Source: Pseudomonadota bacterium (GTDB taxonomy: Bacteria; Pseudomonadota; Gammaproteobacteria; Xanthomonadales; Xanthomonadaceae). Taken from it: a stretch of DNA of 64,000 nt. Below, piece by piece: positions 9,268 to 18,673 of the stretch. The position numbers and the translations under genes are program-made. The stretch is from positions 1 through 64,000 of the forward strand of contig JAIUOJ010000003.1 in the NCBI GenBank assembly GCA_020161335.1. The letters are read 5' to 3'. Positions within the stretch are counted from its first letter, which is position 1. Every line of letters starts with the position of its first letter. Under the pieces are notes generated by a model that searched no databases, was not told the origin of the DNA, and worked only from the letters and a program-made list of their open reading frames with translations.

Positions 9268-10512
9268 ATGACAGACGCCATCGCCCACCACGCCGCGCTC
9301 GATGCGCGCCTGGTCAAGGCCGCGCGCGGCATCCGCGTGCTGACCCTCGCCAGCTGGCCGGCGGCGGTGCAGCGCGGCTTCCTCGACGACCTTGCGCACG
9401 GCATCGAGCGCATGCCCGTCGTCGAGTACCCGCGGCAGGACCACGCCGGGGCCCGGCGCGAACTGCAGGCGATCGCCGCCGCCGCCGACGCCGACCATCC
9501 GCTCGGCGCCTACCTCGTCGACTCCGCGCAGCAGTGGGACGTCGCCGCGCGCCTGCTCGAGGCACTGGGCACGGCGGAGGCCGGCGCGCTGTCGATCGCG
9601 CTGTACGGCCATCCCGAGGATCCGTTGCCTGGCGGCGGCACCACCACGCGCGACGCCGCGCGACACTTCATCGACATCGCCCGCGAACTCGACCGCGAGC
9701 TGCTGGCGCCGCAGGAGCAGGTCGCGATCTCGGCCACCGCGCTGCAGCTGCAGCTGCAGAATGCACTGGATGCCTTCTTCGGCTCGCGCGTGATCGTGGT
9801 CGAACTCGACGCCGACATGATCGCCAAGGCGGCTGCCGGCGCCTATCGCATCCGCCTGCGCGACGGCGCGGCATTCACCGACTACGACCGCCACCAGCTG
9901 CTGCACCACGAGGCCCTGGTGCACTCGCTCACCGCGCTCAACGGCCGTGGGCAGACGGCGATGCCGAGCCTGGCGCTGTCGTCGCCGCGCGTCACCACCA
10001 CCCAGGAAGGCTTGGCGGTGCTGGCCGAGCAGATCACCGGCAGCATCGACATCGAGCGCATGAAGCGCATCAGCCTGCGCACCGAGGCGATCGCGATGGC
10101 GCTGGAAGGCGCCGACTTCCTGCAGGTGTTCCGCCACTTCCGCGAGGCGGGGCAGGACGACGCGGAAAGCTTCGCCTCGGCGCAGCGCGTGTTCCGCGGC
10201 GTGCCGCTGCACGGCGGCGCGGCGTTCACCAAGGACACTGTGTACCTGCGCGGCCTGGTCGAGGTGCACACCTTCTTCCGCGAGGCGCTGCGCGAAGGCC
10301 GCCTGCGCCAGTGCCGGCGCCTGTTCGCGGGCAAGATGACGCTCGACGACGTGCGTGCCTTCGATCCGCTGTTCGACGACGGCGTGCTGGTCGCGCCGCG
10401 CTGGCTCCCGGACTGGGTCGCGCGCGCCAACGGCCTGGCCGGCATGCTGGCGTTCTCGCTGTTCGCCAACCGCATCCGGCTCGATCGCCTGCCGGCACAG
10501 GACCCGGGCTGA
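9268..10512 (+). CDS. DUF1704 zinc carboxypeptidase-like protein (QEGLA motif)
   Basis: A 414-aa protein of the DUF1704 family, annotated in bacteria as flavohemoglobin expression-modulating QEGLA-motif protein and related to eukaryotic tyrosine carboxypeptidases that act on tubulin. The probable zinc site is the HExxxH motif in HHEALVHSLT (His214, Glu215, His219), with TTTQEGLAVLAEQITG downstream giving the name-giving motif and a third ligand candidate. No signal peptide is visible. It starts 16 bp after rsgA, in the same direction, so it is probably cotranscribed. The bacterial substrate is unknown, and the link to flavohemoglobin is family annotation only. Confidence 0.85.
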   Translation: MTDAIAHHAALDARLVKAARGIRVLTLASWPAAVQRGFLDDLAHGIERMPVVEYPRQDHAGARRELQAIAAAADADHPLGAYLVDSAQQWDVAARLLEALGTAEAGALSIALYGHPEDPLPGGGTTTRDAARHFIDIARELDRELLAPQEQVAISATALQLQLQNALDAFFGSRVIVVELDADMIAKAAAGAYRIRLRDGAAFTDYDRHQLLHHEALVHSLTALNGRGQTAMPSLALSSPRVTTTQEGLAVLAEQITGSIDIERMKRISLRTEAIAMALEGADFLQVFRHFREAGQDDAESFASAQRVFRGVPLHGGAAFTKDTVYLRGLVEVHTFFREALREGRLRQCRRLFAGKMTLDDVRAFDPLFDDGVLVAPRWLPDWVARANGLAGMLAFSLFANRIRLDRLPAQDPG

Positions 10513-10532
10513 GCACGCCCCGCGCGGGCCGG

Positions 10533-11423
10533 CTACTCGCGCGACTCGCGCAGGATCTTCGAGAACAGCGCGATGAACTGGGTGGCGGCCTTGGACGGCG
10601 GCCGGTCCTCCAGGTACACGCACTGGATGGTGTAGCGGATGGGCGGCGAGAGCGGGCGATGCAGCACCTCCGCATCGGCGCTGGCGCGGGCGGTGAACTC
10701 GTCGACCACGGCCATGCCCGCGCCGCAGCGGGTGAGCGCGGCGGCGACGAAGAAGGTCTGGTTGGACACGACCTCGCGCACGGTGATGCCCTGGCGCACC
10801 AGCTCGCGATTGAGCAGGTCGCCGACCGGGCCGCCGGCGGTGAGGCCGATCATGTCCTGGCCATCGAGCCGCCTGAGCGGCACGCGCTCGCCGGCATCGG
10901 GCAGGCTGTCGCGGCGGAACAGCAGCATCAACTCGGCGGTGTCGAGTTCGCGCCGCTTCATGCGCGGGTGCGATGGCGCGTCGTAGGCGATGGCGATGTC
11001 GCAAGTGCGTTCGTACAGCGCCTCGAACAGGTCGTCGTAGTGCAGGGTCTGCACCTCGAACGTCACCTCCGGGTAGCGCTCGCGGAAGCGCGCGATCGCC
11101 AGCGGCGCGACGTGCAGGCCCAGCGATGGCACCACCGCCAGCCGGATCCGCCCGCCGGCGAGGTTACGCAGGTTGCCGACGGTCTTCTGCAGCGAGGTCA
11201 GGCGGTTGAACACCTCCGACACCTCGACGAACAACGCATGCGCCTCGTCGGTGGCGACCAGCCGCCCGCGGACCAGGCGGAACAGTTCCAGCCCGAGCTT
11301 CTGCTGGGTGTGGTGCAGCACCTTGCTGACCGAGGGCTGCGACACGTGCAGGGCACGCGCGGCGGCGCTGATCGATCCGGTGGTGTAGACGGCGTGGAAG
11401 ACTTCGATCTGGCGGAAGCGCAT
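10533..11423 (-). CDS. LysR-type transcriptional regulator
   Basis: A 296-aa LysR regulator: N-terminal winged helix-turn-helix (FRQIEVFHAVYTTGSISAAA, then LHVSQPSVSKVLHHTQQKLG) followed by a periplasmic-binding-like effector domain (residues about 90-290; IRLAVVPSLGLHVAPLAIAR). ATG 11423 starts exactly at the family N-terminus. It lies 61 bp downstream of, and in the same orientation as, the gamma-glutamyltransferase gene, so the two are probably cotranscribed, whereas many LysR genes are divergent from their target. The effector is unknown; an amino acid or gamma-glutamyl compound is plausible from context only. Confidence 0.9.
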   Translation of the reverse strand: MRFRQIEVFHAVYTTGSISAAARALHVSQPSVSKVLHHTQQKLGLELFRLVRGRLVATDEAHALFVEVSEVFNRLTSLQKTVGNLRNLAGGRIRLAVVPSLGLHVAPLAIARFRERYPEVTFEVQTLHYDDLFEALYERTCDIAIAYDAPSHPRMKRRELDTAELMLLFRRDSLPDAGERVPLRRLDGQDMIGLTAGGPVGDLLNRELVRQGITVREVVSNQTFFVAAALTRCGAGMAVVDEFTARASADAEVLHRPLSPPIRYTIQCVYLEDRPPSKAATQFIALFSKILRESRE

Positions 11424-11484
11424 GGACCGGACCCGTGGCTGCGGACGGACCTCGGCGCGACCGGCGCACATCCGTATCCGGCGA

Positions 11485-13191
11485 CTATAGCGACTCGGCG
11501 ACGCCCTCGCGGCGCGGGTCGGCCGCGCCCTCCAGCGTGCCGGCGCGCAGCAGCGCCCCGTGCAGGCCCGAATCCTCGCCGGAGCCGGGCACGACTTCGA
11601 CGCCGAGCGCGGACAGTTCCGCACGCAGCGCGGGGGCGAACGAAGCGGCTTCGCCGTTGAAGCGTTCGCCGCGCGCGACCAGGTTCGGGAGCGCCACGGC
11701 CTGCTGCAGCGGCAGCGTCCAGTACAGCGCTCCGATCAAGGTCTTGGCGATGTAGGCGGGAATGGCGTTGCCGCCCGGCGAGCCCAGCGCCGCGACGAAG
11801 CCGCCCTCGCGATCAAGCACGATCACCGGCGCCATCGACGAGCGCGGACGCTTGCCCGGCGCGATCGCGTTGGCCGCCGCGCCGCCGGGCGACCACGAGA
11901 AATCGGTCAGCTGGTTGTTGAGCAGCATGCCGCCGACCACGCGCCCGGAGCCGAAGAAGGACTCGATGGTGGTGGTCATCGACACTGCGTTGCCGTCGCG
12001 GTCGACCACCACCAGGTGGCTGGTGCCACCGGGTTCGACGCTGGCGTCGTCGCTGGCCGGGGGCGCACCGGGTGGCTGGCCGTGGGGTGGCGCGACCGGC
12101 GCCGCACGGGTACCGATCAGTGCACGGCGGGACGCGAGGTAAGCGGGATCCAGCAGCCCGTCGACCGGCACGGCGACGAAGTCGGGATCGCCCACGTAGT
12201 GGTCGCGGTCGGCGTACATCAGGCGGCTGGCTTCGGCAAACAGCAGCCAGGCGCGCGCATCGTGCGGACCACGCGCGGCGATGTCGGTGCCGTCGAGCAG
12301 CAGCATCAGCTGCAGCAGCCCGACGCCGCTCGATGGCGGCGGCGGCACGCACAGCACCCACTCGCGCAGCGGGCGGCACAGCGCGTCGCCGCGTTCCACG
12401 CGGTTTCCGGCCAGGTCGGCGGCGGTCATCGTCGCGCCCAGCGGCGGCGCGGCGACGCGGGCGATGATCGCCTCGGCGAGCGGCCCGGATTGCAGCGCCG
12501 CGGCGCCGTGTTCCGCGACCCGGCGCAGGCTGTCGGCATAGGCCGGGTTGCGCATCACCTCGCCGGTGCGCAGCGGCTCGCCGTTGGGGCCGGCGAACAA
12601 TGCCACCACGTCCGGCGCGGCCGCCTGCGGGAAACCACCGGCGATATGGCGTTGCAGCCGCGGCGTGACCGGGAACCCCTCCGCCGCGCGCGTGGTCGCC
12701 GCCCCGAACAGCGAGGCCCAGGGCAGCCGCCCATGGTCGCGATGCGCGCGTTCCAGCGCGGGCAGGACGCCGGGCACGCCGGTCGCGCGTCCGCCGAGCA
12801 TGGCTTGCGCCGTCGACAGCGGCCGGCCGTCGGCATCGCTGAACATCGCCGGCGTCGCACTTGCCGGCGCACGCTCGCGGCCGAGGTAGCTGTCCACGCG
12901 CCGGGTCGTGGCGTCGTAGTGCAGCACGATCGCGCCGCCGGCCAGGCCGGAACTTTGTGGTTCGACCAGGCCCAGCATCGCCTGCACCGCGATGGCGGCG
13001 TCGACGGCGCTGCCGCCGCGACGCAGGACGTCGAGGCCGGCTTGCGTTGCCAGCGGATGCGCGCTGGCGACGAATCCGGCCGGTGCGGCTGGCTGCGCGG
13101 CGGCGCCCGGCGCGCGCGTGCTGGCACAGCCGGCGGCCAGCAGGAGAGCCGACAGCAGCATCGCAACGCGCGGCACGAGGGAGGGGGTCAT
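11485..13191 (-). CDS. ggt: Gamma-glutamyltransferase, lipoprotein
   Basis: Ntn-hydrolase of 568 aa that hydrolyses or transfers gamma-glutamyl groups from glutathione and gamma-glutamyl peptides. It has a lipobox ending LAAGC (Cys22), so it should be tethered in the periplasm or at the outer membrane. Family motifs are ATQAGLDVLRRGGSAVDAAI, the LVEPQSSGLAGG segment, and the self-cleavage site GGTSHLVVVD with the nucleophile Thr390, which splits the chain into large and small subunits. MLLNNQLTDFSW and GSPGGNAIPAYIAKTLIG follow in the small subunit. ATG 13191 gives the lipoprotein signal; an upstream in-frame ATG at 13269 adds unrelated residues. It diverges from the VanX-type fusion gene. 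Confidence 0.92.
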   Translation of the reverse strand: MTPSLVPRVAMLLSALLLAAGCASTRAPGAAAQPAAPAGFVASAHPLATQAGLDVLRRGGSAVDAAIAVQAMLGLVEPQSSGLAGGAIVLHYDATTRRVDSYLGRERAPASATPAMFSDADGRPLSTAQAMLGGRATGVPGVLPALERAHRDHGRLPWASLFGAATTRAAEGFPVTPRLQRHIAGGFPQAAAPDVVALFAGPNGEPLRTGEVMRNPAYADSLRRVAEHGAAALQSGPLAEAIIARVAAPPLGATMTAADLAGNRVERGDALCRPLREWVLCVPPPPSSGVGLLQLMLLLDGTDIAARGPHDARAWLLFAEASRLMYADRDHYVGDPDFVAVPVDGLLDPAYLASRRALIGTRAAPVAPPHGQPPGAPPASDDASVEPGGTSHLVVVDRDGNAVSMTTTIESFFGSGRVVGGMLLNNQLTDFSWSPGGAAANAIAPGKRPRSSMAPVIVLDREGGFVAALGSPGGNAIPAYIAKTLIGALYWTLPLQQAVALPNLVARGERFNGEAASFAPALRAELSALGVEVVPGSGEDSGLHGALLRAGTLEGAADPRREGVAESL

Positions 13192-13863
13192 CGGCGGGGT
13201 CGATCGCACGCGCGGGTGCAGGGGCACGCTCGGGACAGGACGTCGAGTCGACGCTATCACCCGGGCCAAGGCTGCCTCCCTCGCATTGGTTGTGCAGGCT
13301 CCAACCTCAGGCTATGGGCGCCCGCCCAGGCGTCGGCGCGGGCGGGTCGACGGGCACGGTCGCGCGCCGGGCGGCGCGGTCGCGGCGATGTCGATGCGCG
13401 TGCGGCAAGGCACGGATTCGAACGGCTTTTCCGCATGCCGGCCGGACCGCGAAGCGACGTGCGGGGCGTGCCCTGGCGGCCGCGCCGGCGACGGTTCCCG
13501 GGTGGTTGCAGGCCCGATTGCGTGTCGTTGACCCTAAAAAAACGCCGTGCTACACAACAAAAACGGTCATCGCGGCGCAATCAGACGCGACGCGATGGCG
13601 TTTGCGGTTTGGGACGGCGGGCCTCGCCGGGCAACGCGATGCGGGCAGGGGCCTGCGGTGTGCGGGACCGTTCCGCGTCCGGGGATGCCGGCGGGGCATT
13701 GGCAGGGGGCGTCGAGGGGACGCGGCCAGCGCCACCACGCGTTGCGGTACCGACGGCGATGGCCCCGCTTTCCAGTCACGGGTGGATGACGCATGACCAG
13801 CAAGGGGACCAGCATGGGGACGTGGCGAGGCGCGTGCCGTTGCTGCCGGGGCGGCCGCGCGTG
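13192..13863. other. 672-bp divergent intergenic region between ggt and the dipeptidase fusion
   Basis: No gene with family similarity is visible. Frames are open here only because of the high GC content. The part from about 13528 to 13580 is distinctly A-rich compared with the flanks and holds the candidate promoter listed separately. The region must contain the promoters of ggt (minus) and of the D-amino-acid operon (plus), so operators of the nearby LysR protein could lie here. I found no long palindrome. Confidence 0.55.
13528..13556 (+). promoter_or_regulatory. Candidate sigma-70 promoter of the D-amino-acid operon
   Basis: TTGACC (13528-13533) and TACACA (13551-13556) are separated by exactly 17 bp. 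The -35 match is five of six, the -10 match three of six. The spacer and downstream bases are A-rich in an otherwise GC-rich region. If used, it would leave a 5' leader of about 300 nt before the dipeptidase fusion start at 13864. Confidence 0.35.
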
Positions 13864-15615
13864 ATGCGCCACGTGCTGTCGGTGGTGTTCGGGCTGTTCG
13901 CCGTGGCGGCGCCGGCGCACGCCGACGACGCGATGCGCCTGTCCCCGTCGGCCAGCATGGAACAGGCCGGCCTGGTCGACATCCGCAGCCTGGTACCGGA
14001 CCTGTCGCAGGCGATCGCCTACGCCGGCCGCGACAATTTTGTCGGCGCGCCGGTCGACGGCTACGAGGCACCCCGCTGTTGGCTCAAGCGCGAGGCGGCC
14101 GAGGCGCTGGCACGGGTCGAAGCGGCGCTGCGCGAGCGCCACCTGCGGCTGCGCGTGTTCGACTGCTACCGGCCCGCGCGCGCCGTCGCCCATTTCATGC
14201 GCTGGGTGGGGGATGCGGCGGACGTGCGCACCCGGGCTGCGCACTATCCCGGGCTCGACAAGTCGCAATTGCCGGGCGAGTACATCGCGCCGGTGTCGGG
14301 CCACAGTCGCGGCGCGACCGTCGACCTGACCGTGCTGCGCTGCGATGCCGGCGGCGCGGGCTGCGAACCGCTGGACATGGGCACCGCGTTCGACTTCTTC
14401 GACGCGCGCGCCAACACCGACTCCCCGGACGTGGACGCGGCGCAGCGCGCCAATCGCCAGGTGCTGCGCGAGGCGATGGCGGGGCAGGGCTTCCACAACT
14501 ACCCGATGGAGTGGTGGCATTACGGCTTCCGCCCCGAACCAAGCCCGCACACGCTGTACGACGTGCCGGTGAGCGCGCCTGCCGACGGCACGCCGTGGGC
14601 GGCGATCGAACGCATCATGCAGCCCTACGACGGTGACGTCCCCGGCGCCTCGCTGCTGGTGTTCAAGGATGGCAAGGCCCTGGTCCGGCGCGGCTTCGGG
14701 CGTTCGGACCTGGCGCGCGGCACCGACGCGGGGCCGGCGACCAACTACCGACTCGCGTCGGTCACCAAGCCGTTCACCGCCGCCGCGATCCTGCTGCTTG
14801 CGCAGGACGGCAAGCTGTCGATCGACGATCCGCTCAGGCGCTGGCTGCCGTCGTTGCCGGGCGCGGCCGACGTCATCACCGTTCGCCAGCTGCTCGACCA
14901 CACCTCGGGGTTGCCGGACTACGAAGACCTGATGCCCAAGCCCTACGAGGGCCAGATCCTCGACGCCGGCGTGCTTGCGCTGCTGGAGCAGCGGCTGGCG
15001 CTGCCGGATCCCTTCTACTTCCCGCCTGGGAGCACCTATCGCTACAGCAACAGCGGCTACGCGCTGCTGGCGCTGGTGGTCGAGCGCGCCTCCGGCATGG
15101 CCTTCGCCGACTACCTGCGCACGCGCATCTTCGAGCCGCTGGGCATGCACGAAACCCACGCGCGGGTCGAGGGCGGCCCGGCGATCCCGCACCGCGCATG
15201 GGGCTACAGCGCCGTCGATGGCGGCTGGGAGCGCACCGACCAGAACGCCTACAGCGCCGTGCTCGGCGACGGCGGCATCTACTCGAACATCGACGACCTC
15301 GCGCGCTGGAACGCCGCGCTCGACGACGACCGCCTGTTCAGCGCCGACACGCGTGCCCTGGCCTTCGGCAAGCAGGTACGGGTGGCCGTCGAGCCGGAGG
15401 CCACGTACTACGGCTTCGGCTGGCGCGTCACCGAAGCCGGCGACCGGCAGTGGCACAACGGCGAGAGCATCGGCTTCCGCAACGCCTTCGTGCGTTGGCC
15501 GCAGCAGCGCCTGGCCGTGATCGTGCTGAGCAACCGCAACGACCCGACGCCGTACCGCACCGCGCTGGAGATCGGCGCGTTGTTCCGGCAAGACGCCCCC
15601 GCCGGCCATCGCTGA
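13864..15615 (+). CDS. Fusion of VanX-like D-Ala-D-Ala dipeptidase and penicillin-binding-type serine hydrolase
   Basis: Exported 583-aa protein with signal peptide residues 1-20 (cleavage after AHA). Residues about 35-235 form a VanX/DdpX-type zinc D-Ala-D-Ala dipeptidase: CYRPARAV (Arg103), SGHSRGATVD with zinc ligands His147 and Asp154, and MEWWHYGF with catalytic Glu216 and ligand His219. Residues about 245-570 form a class C beta-lactamase/DD-peptidase domain with S299-V-T-K302, the Tyr395-Ser-Asn motif and a His-Asn-Gly near residue 531. Both active sites look intact. The enzyme should release D-Ala from D-Ala-D-Ala, and perhaps first the dipeptide or D-Ala from larger fragments. It is first in a unit with a TonB receptor 63 bp later and an exported racemase. 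Start ATG 13864 (GTG 13861 also possible) gives the signal peptide. Confidence 0.9.
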   Translation: MRHVLSVVFGLFAVAAPAHADDAMRLSPSASMEQAGLVDIRSLVPDLSQAIAYAGRDNFVGAPVDGYEAPRCWLKREAAEALARVEAALRERHLRLRVFDCYRPARAVAHFMRWVGDAADVRTRAAHYPGLDKSQLPGEYIAPVSGHSRGATVDLTVLRCDAGGAGCEPLDMGTAFDFFDARANTDSPDVDAAQRANRQVLREAMAGQGFHNYPMEWWHYGFRPEPSPHTLYDVPVSAPADGTPWAAIERIMQPYDGDVPGASLLVFKDGKALVRRGFGRSDLARGTDAGPATNYRLASVTKPFTAAAILLLAQDGKLSIDDPLRRWLPSLPGAADVITVRQLLDHTSGLPDYEDLMPKPYEGQILDAGVLALLEQRLALPDPFYFPPGSTYRYSNSGYALLALVVERASGMAFADYLRTRIFEPLGMHETHARVEGGPAIPHRAWGYSAVDGGWERTDQNAYSAVLGDGGIYSNIDDLARWNAALDDDRLFSADTRALAFGKQVRVAVEPEATYYGFGWRVTEAGDRQWHNGESIGFRNAFVRWPQQRLAVIVLSNRNDPTPYRTALEIGALFRQDAPAGHR

Positions 15616-15678
15616 CCGGCCCCGCCCGTTCCCTTCAACGACCTGCCCGCCGCCGCCCGTACCGTCCAAGGAGACAAC

Positions 15679-18567
15679 ATGCGCACCCACCGAGAGTTCC
15701 GCCTGAACCTGCTTTGCGCAGCCGTGATCGCGGCGATCGCGACCCCGGCCGCGGCCCAGGACGGGGCGCAGCCGGCGCCGACCACGCTCGACAAGGTCAG
15801 CGTCACCGGATCACGCATCAAGCGCACCGACGTGGAGACGGCGCTGCCGATCACGGTCATCCAGAAGGAAGAGATCCAGGCGCAAGGCATCACCTCGGCC
15901 GAACAGATGCTCCAGTACCTCAACATCGCCGGCAACGGCTCGGACAACCTGACCGCGCAGGTGGGCGTGGGGTCGGACGAGATGCGCGGCAACAACGGCG
16001 TGTCCGGCGCCAACCTGCGTGGCCAGGGCGCCGATGCCACGCTGGTGCTGCTCAACGGCCGCCGCGTCGCCACCCACGGCCTGCGCGGCCAGGCGGTGGA
16101 CCTCAATTCCATCCCGTTCTCGGCGATCGACCGCGTCGAAGTGCTGCGCGACGGCGCTTCGGCGGTGTACGGCACCGACGCCATCGGCGGCGTGATCAAC
16201 TTCATCACCCGCACCGATTACGAAGGCATCACCGTCAACGCCGGTTTCGACGTAACCCACGACGGCGGAGGCAACATCTATTCCTACGGCGTGCTCGGCG
16301 GCATGGGCGACATCGACGAGGACCGCTGGAACGTCTGGGGCACGCTGAACTGGAAGCGCAACGAGATCCTCCGCGGCATCGACCGTGACTTCACCAACAC
16401 CTTCCAGCCCAACCGCGGCCTGTCGCCGGATACGCGCGGCACGCCGTTCGCGACGGTGACCAACACCTCAGGCGGCATCATCACCGGCTCGTTGCCCGAT
16501 CCCGCGGGCGGCGGCAACCAGTCCTTCATCAATCCGCTCAACCTGCCCGGTGGCGCTGGCTGCGAAGCCGGCAGCGACATGATGGGTCCCCACGCCTACC
16601 AGATGTGGGGCCTGGCCAATTCCAAGTACGCCTGCGCCTGGGACTACCCGCGCTCGCGCGTGATGCTGCAGCCGGTGGACAGCGTGCAGGCGCTGGGGCG
16701 TGCCAGCTTCAAGGTCGGTGACAGCCACATGTTCTACGTCGAGGCCATGGGTTCGCGCGTCAAGTCGAACCGCCAGTTCGAGTACCAGCAGATCACCTCG
16801 GGCAGCGCCACCAGCTCGCTGCCGCCGAGCACCTGGTATCCGCTCAACGACATCACCCGCGACACCTACAACGCGGTGTACGAGTCGATCCGCCAGTTCT
16901 TCTACCCCACGTCCGCCCCCCTCACCAGCGTCGGCAACCTTGTCTACGGCAATCGCATCCCCTACCGCTGGCGGTGCGAAGTCTGCGGCCCGCGCGAGGT
17001 GCTGACCACGACCACCGCATGGCGCCTGCTGGCGGGGATGGAGGGCGACATCGGCAGCTGGAACTACGACATCGGCGTCTCGCGCGCGAACAGCCGAGCC
17101 GAGTCCATCCTCGGCAACGGCTACTACTTCACCACCGAGTTCCAGCAGGCGCTGGGCAGCGGCTACATCAATCCGTTCCTCCGTTCGGACCAGGAGCAGA
17201 GCGCGCAGGGCGTGGCGATGCTGCAGGCGGCGTCGGCCGCCGGTGTCAAGCTCTACGGCGGCGAGTCCACCGTCACCACGATCGACGCGAACTTCACCGG
17301 CGGGCTGGGCTTCGACCTGTGGGGTGGGGAAGTGCAGCTGGCGACCGGCATCGAACTGCGCCGAGAGGAGTTCGGTTTCGCCGGCAAGCTCGAAGGTGAA
17401 GCCGCCACGCGCGCGATCTACCAGGCCCCGTTCGACGTCAACAACGACCAGCCCGATGTCAGCCGCGACGTGAAGGCGCTGTACGTCGAGGCCTACCTGC
17501 CGCTGCACGACACCTTCGAACTCACCTTGGCCGCGCGCCGCGACCAGTACGATGTGTTCGGCAGCACCACCAACCCGAAGTACTCGTTCAAATGGCAGCC
17601 GCTCGACTGGCTGGCGTTCCGCGGCGCGTACAGCACCGGCTTCAAGGCGCCCGAGTTCACCCGCCTGTACGGCGGCCGGCTCGAGAGCGAGTACACCGGC
17701 CTCGACCTGGCCGATCCCGCCACCTGTCCCGGTGGCCGGCCCTCCGCGGCGCCGGGTTGCGCGTTCATCAACCGGCCGCTGCAGGCGTTCGGCGGCAACC
17801 TCAACCTGAAGCCGGAAACCGCCAAGCAGCGCAGCATCGGCGTGGTCTTCGCGCCTGCCGCCAACTTCAACCTCAGCCTTGACTGGTGGGAGATCGAGCG
17901 GTTGAACACCATCCGCTCGCCCGACATCAGCATGCTGCGCGACTTCTACAGCGTGTTCTCCGACCGCTGGGTACGCAACGCCGACGGATCGCTGGCCTAC
18001 CTCGACCGGACCTTTGCCAACACCGGTGGCACCCTGATGAGCGGCGTCGAGCTGGATGCCAACCTCACCGGCGAGCTGGCCGGCGGGCATTGGCGGATCA
18101 ACCTCAACGGCAGCTACATCGACAACTTCCAGCAGCGCGTCGTCACCGACATGCCCTACAGCGACAACCTGGTGGGCAAGTACGTGCGGTACTACAACCT
18201 GCCGCTGAAGTGGAAGCACACGCTGAACCTCAACTACGAGAAGGGCGACTGGTCGCACACGCTGACCCAGGTCTACCGCAACGGCTACAAGGACGAACTG
18301 CCGGTGAGCATGGACCGCGCGGTGCCCACCTTCGTGCCGTCGGAGTGGAACCCGGACGTCGACCGCTACATCACCTACAACTACGGCGTGTCGTGGGCGG
18401 GAATGGACGGCGTCAAGCTGACCTTCGTGGTCCGCAACCTGCTGAACACCGATCCGCCGTTCACCGCGCACCAGAACGACTTCGCGTCCGGTGCGGCCTG
18501 GGAAGACCGCATCGCCGATCCGCGTGGTCGCTCGTACAACCTGGCGATCGAGTACCGCTTCGAGTGA
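15679..18567 (+). CDS. TonB-dependent receptor of the D-amino-acid operon
   Basis: Outer-membrane active transporter of 962 aa. The signal peptide ends at ATPAAAQ (residues about 1-28). A plug domain follows (LDKVSVTGSRIKRTD, ITVIQKEEIQ, ANLRGQGADATLVLLNGRR, RVEVLRDGASAVYGTDAIGG), then a 22-strand-type barrel ending in the aromatic terminus AIEYRFE. The substrate is not readable from sequence; sandwiched between a D-Ala-D-Ala hydrolase and an amino-acid racemase, peptidoglycan-derived peptides are the natural guess. A good ribosome site, AAGGAGA, lies just before ATG 15679. No FecR-type N-terminal signalling extension is seen. Several cysteines in the extracellular regions suggest disulfide-bonded loops. 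Confidence 0.92.
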   Translation: MRTHREFRLNLLCAAVIAAIATPAAAQDGAQPAPTTLDKVSVTGSRIKRTDVETALPITVIQKEEIQAQGITSAEQMLQYLNIAGNGSDNLTAQVGVGSDEMRGNNGVSGANLRGQGADATLVLLNGRRVATHGLRGQAVDLNSIPFSAIDRVEVLRDGASAVYGTDAIGGVINFITRTDYEGITVNAGFDVTHDGGGNIYSYGVLGGMGDIDEDRWNVWGTLNWKRNEILRGIDRDFTNTFQPNRGLSPDTRGTPFATVTNTSGGIITGSLPDPAGGGNQSFINPLNLPGGAGCEAGSDMMGPHAYQMWGLANSKYACAWDYPRSRVMLQPVDSVQALGRASFKVGDSHMFYVEAMGSRVKSNRQFEYQQITSGSATSSLPPSTWYPLNDITRDTYNAVYESIRQFFYPTSAPLTSVGNLVYGNRIPYRWRCEVCGPREVLTTTTAWRLLAGMEGDIGSWNYDIGVSRANSRAESILGNGYYFTTEFQQALGSGYINPFLRSDQEQSAQGVAMLQAASAAGVKLYGGESTVTTIDANFTGGLGFDLWGGEVQLATGIELRREEFGFAGKLEGEAATRAIYQAPFDVNNDQPDVSRDVKALYVEAYLPLHDTFELTLAARRDQYDVFGSTTNPKYSFKWQPLDWLAFRGAYSTGFKAPEFTRLYGGRLESEYTGLDLADPATCPGGRPSAAPGCAFINRPLQAFGGNLNLKPETAKQRSIGVVFAPAANFNLSLDWWEIERLNTIRSPDISMLRDFYSVFSDRWVRNADGSLAYLDRTFANTGGTLMSGVELDANLTGELAGGHWRINLNGSYIDNFQQRVVTDMPYSDNLVGKYVRYYNLPLKWKHTLNLNYEKGDWSHTLTQVYRNGYKDELPVSMDRAVPTFVPSEWNPDVDRYITYNYGVSWAGMDGVKLTFVVRNLLNTDPPFTAHQNDFASGAAWEDRIADPRGRSYNLAIEYRFE

Positions 18568-18673
18568 CGCGGCGGGCAAGCCAGGCGTAGCCCGTCCAGT
18601 CGCCGCCGGTCATCCGGCGGCGGCTGTTGCTGTCCCCTCTCCCGGCAGGAGCGGGCCCCACCGGGAAAGCAGC

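Noticed and set aside
11560..13863. The long upstream extension of the dipeptidase fusion frame across the ggt gene
   Set aside because: The extension is antisense to ggt and lacks similarity. The signal peptide begins at 13864.
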